The notes below the pieces were generated by a model. It was not told where the DNA came from, did not search any database, and was given only the letters and a program-made list of their open reading frames with translations. A stretch of 6,693 nt of DNA from Pseudomonadota bacterium. Lineage in GTDB: Bacteria; Pseudomonadota; Alphaproteobacteria; Sphingomonadales; SMXR01. Positions 6,402-6,693 of the stretch are shown one piece after another. Positions within the stretch are counted from its first letter, which is position 1; the number at the start of each line of letters is the position of its first letter. Both the position numbers and the translations under genes were made by a program. The stretch lies in NCBI GenBank assembly GCA_022568115.1, contig JADFFP010000072.1:1-6693 (forward strand), read 5' to 3'.

Positions 6402-6442
6402 GGCTACGCCGAAGCGAAGCTCCAGCTTCGCCCAGGCGAGCC
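6402..6442. repeat. Strong intergenic hairpin, probably a dispersed palindromic (REP-like) element
   Basis: The inner stem GCGAAGC (6414-6420) pairs with GCTTCGC (6425-6431) around the loop TCCA. After a 3x3 internal loop, CGCC (6407-6410) pairs with GGCG (6435-6438). Past a one-base bulge at 6406, GGCT (6402-6405) pairs with AGCC (6439-6442). That makes 15 base pairs in total. No T-run follows on either strand, so it is not a standard intrinsic terminator, although it sits 33 bases after the stop of the exported protein gene and could still stop or stabilise that message. Confidence 0.6.
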
Positions 6443-6498
6443 GGGCCAGGGTTTGGCGAAAAATTTTAAAATAACCCACCAGGAAACACAGTAAAACC

Positions 6499-6508
6499 AA
6501 GCGCTTGT
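6499..6508. repeat. AAGCGCTTGT element, copy 2, upstream of recA
   Basis: This is the second exact copy of the ten bases found at 5925-5934, about 20 bases before the LexA-like box. No good -10 lies 16-18 bases after its TTGTAA (6505-6510), so here it does not clearly overlap a promoter. Confidence 0.3.
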
Positions 6509-6527
6509 AAAATTTACTTGCAAAAGA

Positions 6528-6542
6528 GAACAAAACGTGTAC
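6528..6542 (+). promoter_or_regulatory. LexA (SOS) box-like operator upstream of recA
   Basis: GAAC (6528-6531), seven bases, then GTAC (6539-6542) differs at one base from GAAC-N7-GAAC, the reverse complement of the GTTC-N7-GTTC LexA site of many alphaproteobacteria. It lies about 90 bases before the recA start. A candidate -10, TATAAC (6551-6556), follows, and its -35 region (about 6528-6533) would fall inside the box, so bound LexA would block RNA polymerase. The box call is moderately supported; the promoter call is weaker. Confidence 0.55.
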
Positions 6543-6629
6543 ATTGAAGTTATAACAATGATTGCGGGGATACGCCCCGGATTATATTGCAACCCTAATT
6601 CAGGTGTGAAATAACCAGGGGAGACAGAA

Positions 6630-6693
6630 ATGACAACGGGGCCTTTGAGAGTGGTAAAAGAAACCGGCAGTGAAAAACAGCGCGCGCTCGACG
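6630..6693 (+). CDS. recA: RecA recombinase, N-terminal fragment (3' truncated by window)
   Basis: Only the first 21 codons are visible: MTTGPLRVVKETGSEKQRAL and then D. The pattern LR(V/L)V, a polar stretch, then (R/K)Q(R/K)ALD/E matches the short N-terminal leader and first helix of alphaproteobacterial RecA, just before the conserved segment ending in GKGSIM, which lies beyond the window. RecA would drive strand exchange and LexA self-cleavage. The start is well set: AGGGGAG at 6617-6623 is 6 bases before the ATG. The LexA-like box at 6528-6542 independently fits recA. The call rests on few residues plus context, with no catalytic motif in view. Confidence 0.72.
   Translation, partial: MTTGPLRVVKETGSEKQRALD

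Noticed and set aside
6404..6592. 62-codon minus-strand open frame in the gap before recA
   Set aside because: It runs across the recA control region and the hairpin, has no family resemblance and no clear ribosome site.

Overview
This window looks like part of an alphaproteobacterial chromosome. It has moderately high GC, and its genes are metabolic housekeeping types common in that class. At the right edge, a partial gene has the N-terminus of an alphaproteobacterial RecA and lies behind a GAAC-N7-GAAC-like SOS box. I cannot name a genus from sequence alone.

Layout, left to right. (1) Positions 1-620, plus strand: the C-terminal two thirds of a D-2-hydroxyacid dehydrogenase (glyoxylate/hydroxypyruvate reductase or D-glycerate dehydrogenase type), cut by the window edge. 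(2) Positions 617-3315, minus strand: two tandem paralogues of about 445 residues. Each has Sel1-like helical repeats in its N-terminal half and a prolyl-4-hydroxylase-type 2-oxoglutarate/Fe(II) oxygenase domain in its C-terminal half. They are 26 bases apart and probably one transcription unit. (3) Positions 3430-3951, minus: a gamma-class carbonic anhydrase-like left-handed beta-helix protein with all three zinc histidines. (4) Positions 4008-5237, plus: a threonine synthase-type PLP enzyme, divergent from the carbonic anhydrase. (5) Positions 5234-5872, minus: maleylacetoacetate isomerase (zeta-class GST) of tyrosine catabolism. (6) Positions 5997-6368, plus: a small exported, Asp-rich protein of unknown function with its own promoter. 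(7) Positions 6369-6629: an intergenic stretch with a strong hairpin and a LexA-like box. (8) Positions 6630 to the end, plus: the start of recA.

The genes do not form one obvious pathway; most look like single-gene or two-gene units packed tightly. Both convergent junctions (617-620 and 5234-5237) have stop codons that interlock by four bases, so there is no intergenic terminator between those genes.

Two things stand out. The small exported acidic protein carries an exact 12-residue copy of the EF-Tu P-loop region (TIGHVDHGKTTL) in an otherwise low-complexity sequence. The tandem Sel1-repeat/prolyl hydroxylase pair is the most unusual enzyme locus, and its substrate is unknown. I saw no tRNA, rRNA, CRISPR array, transposase or phage gene.
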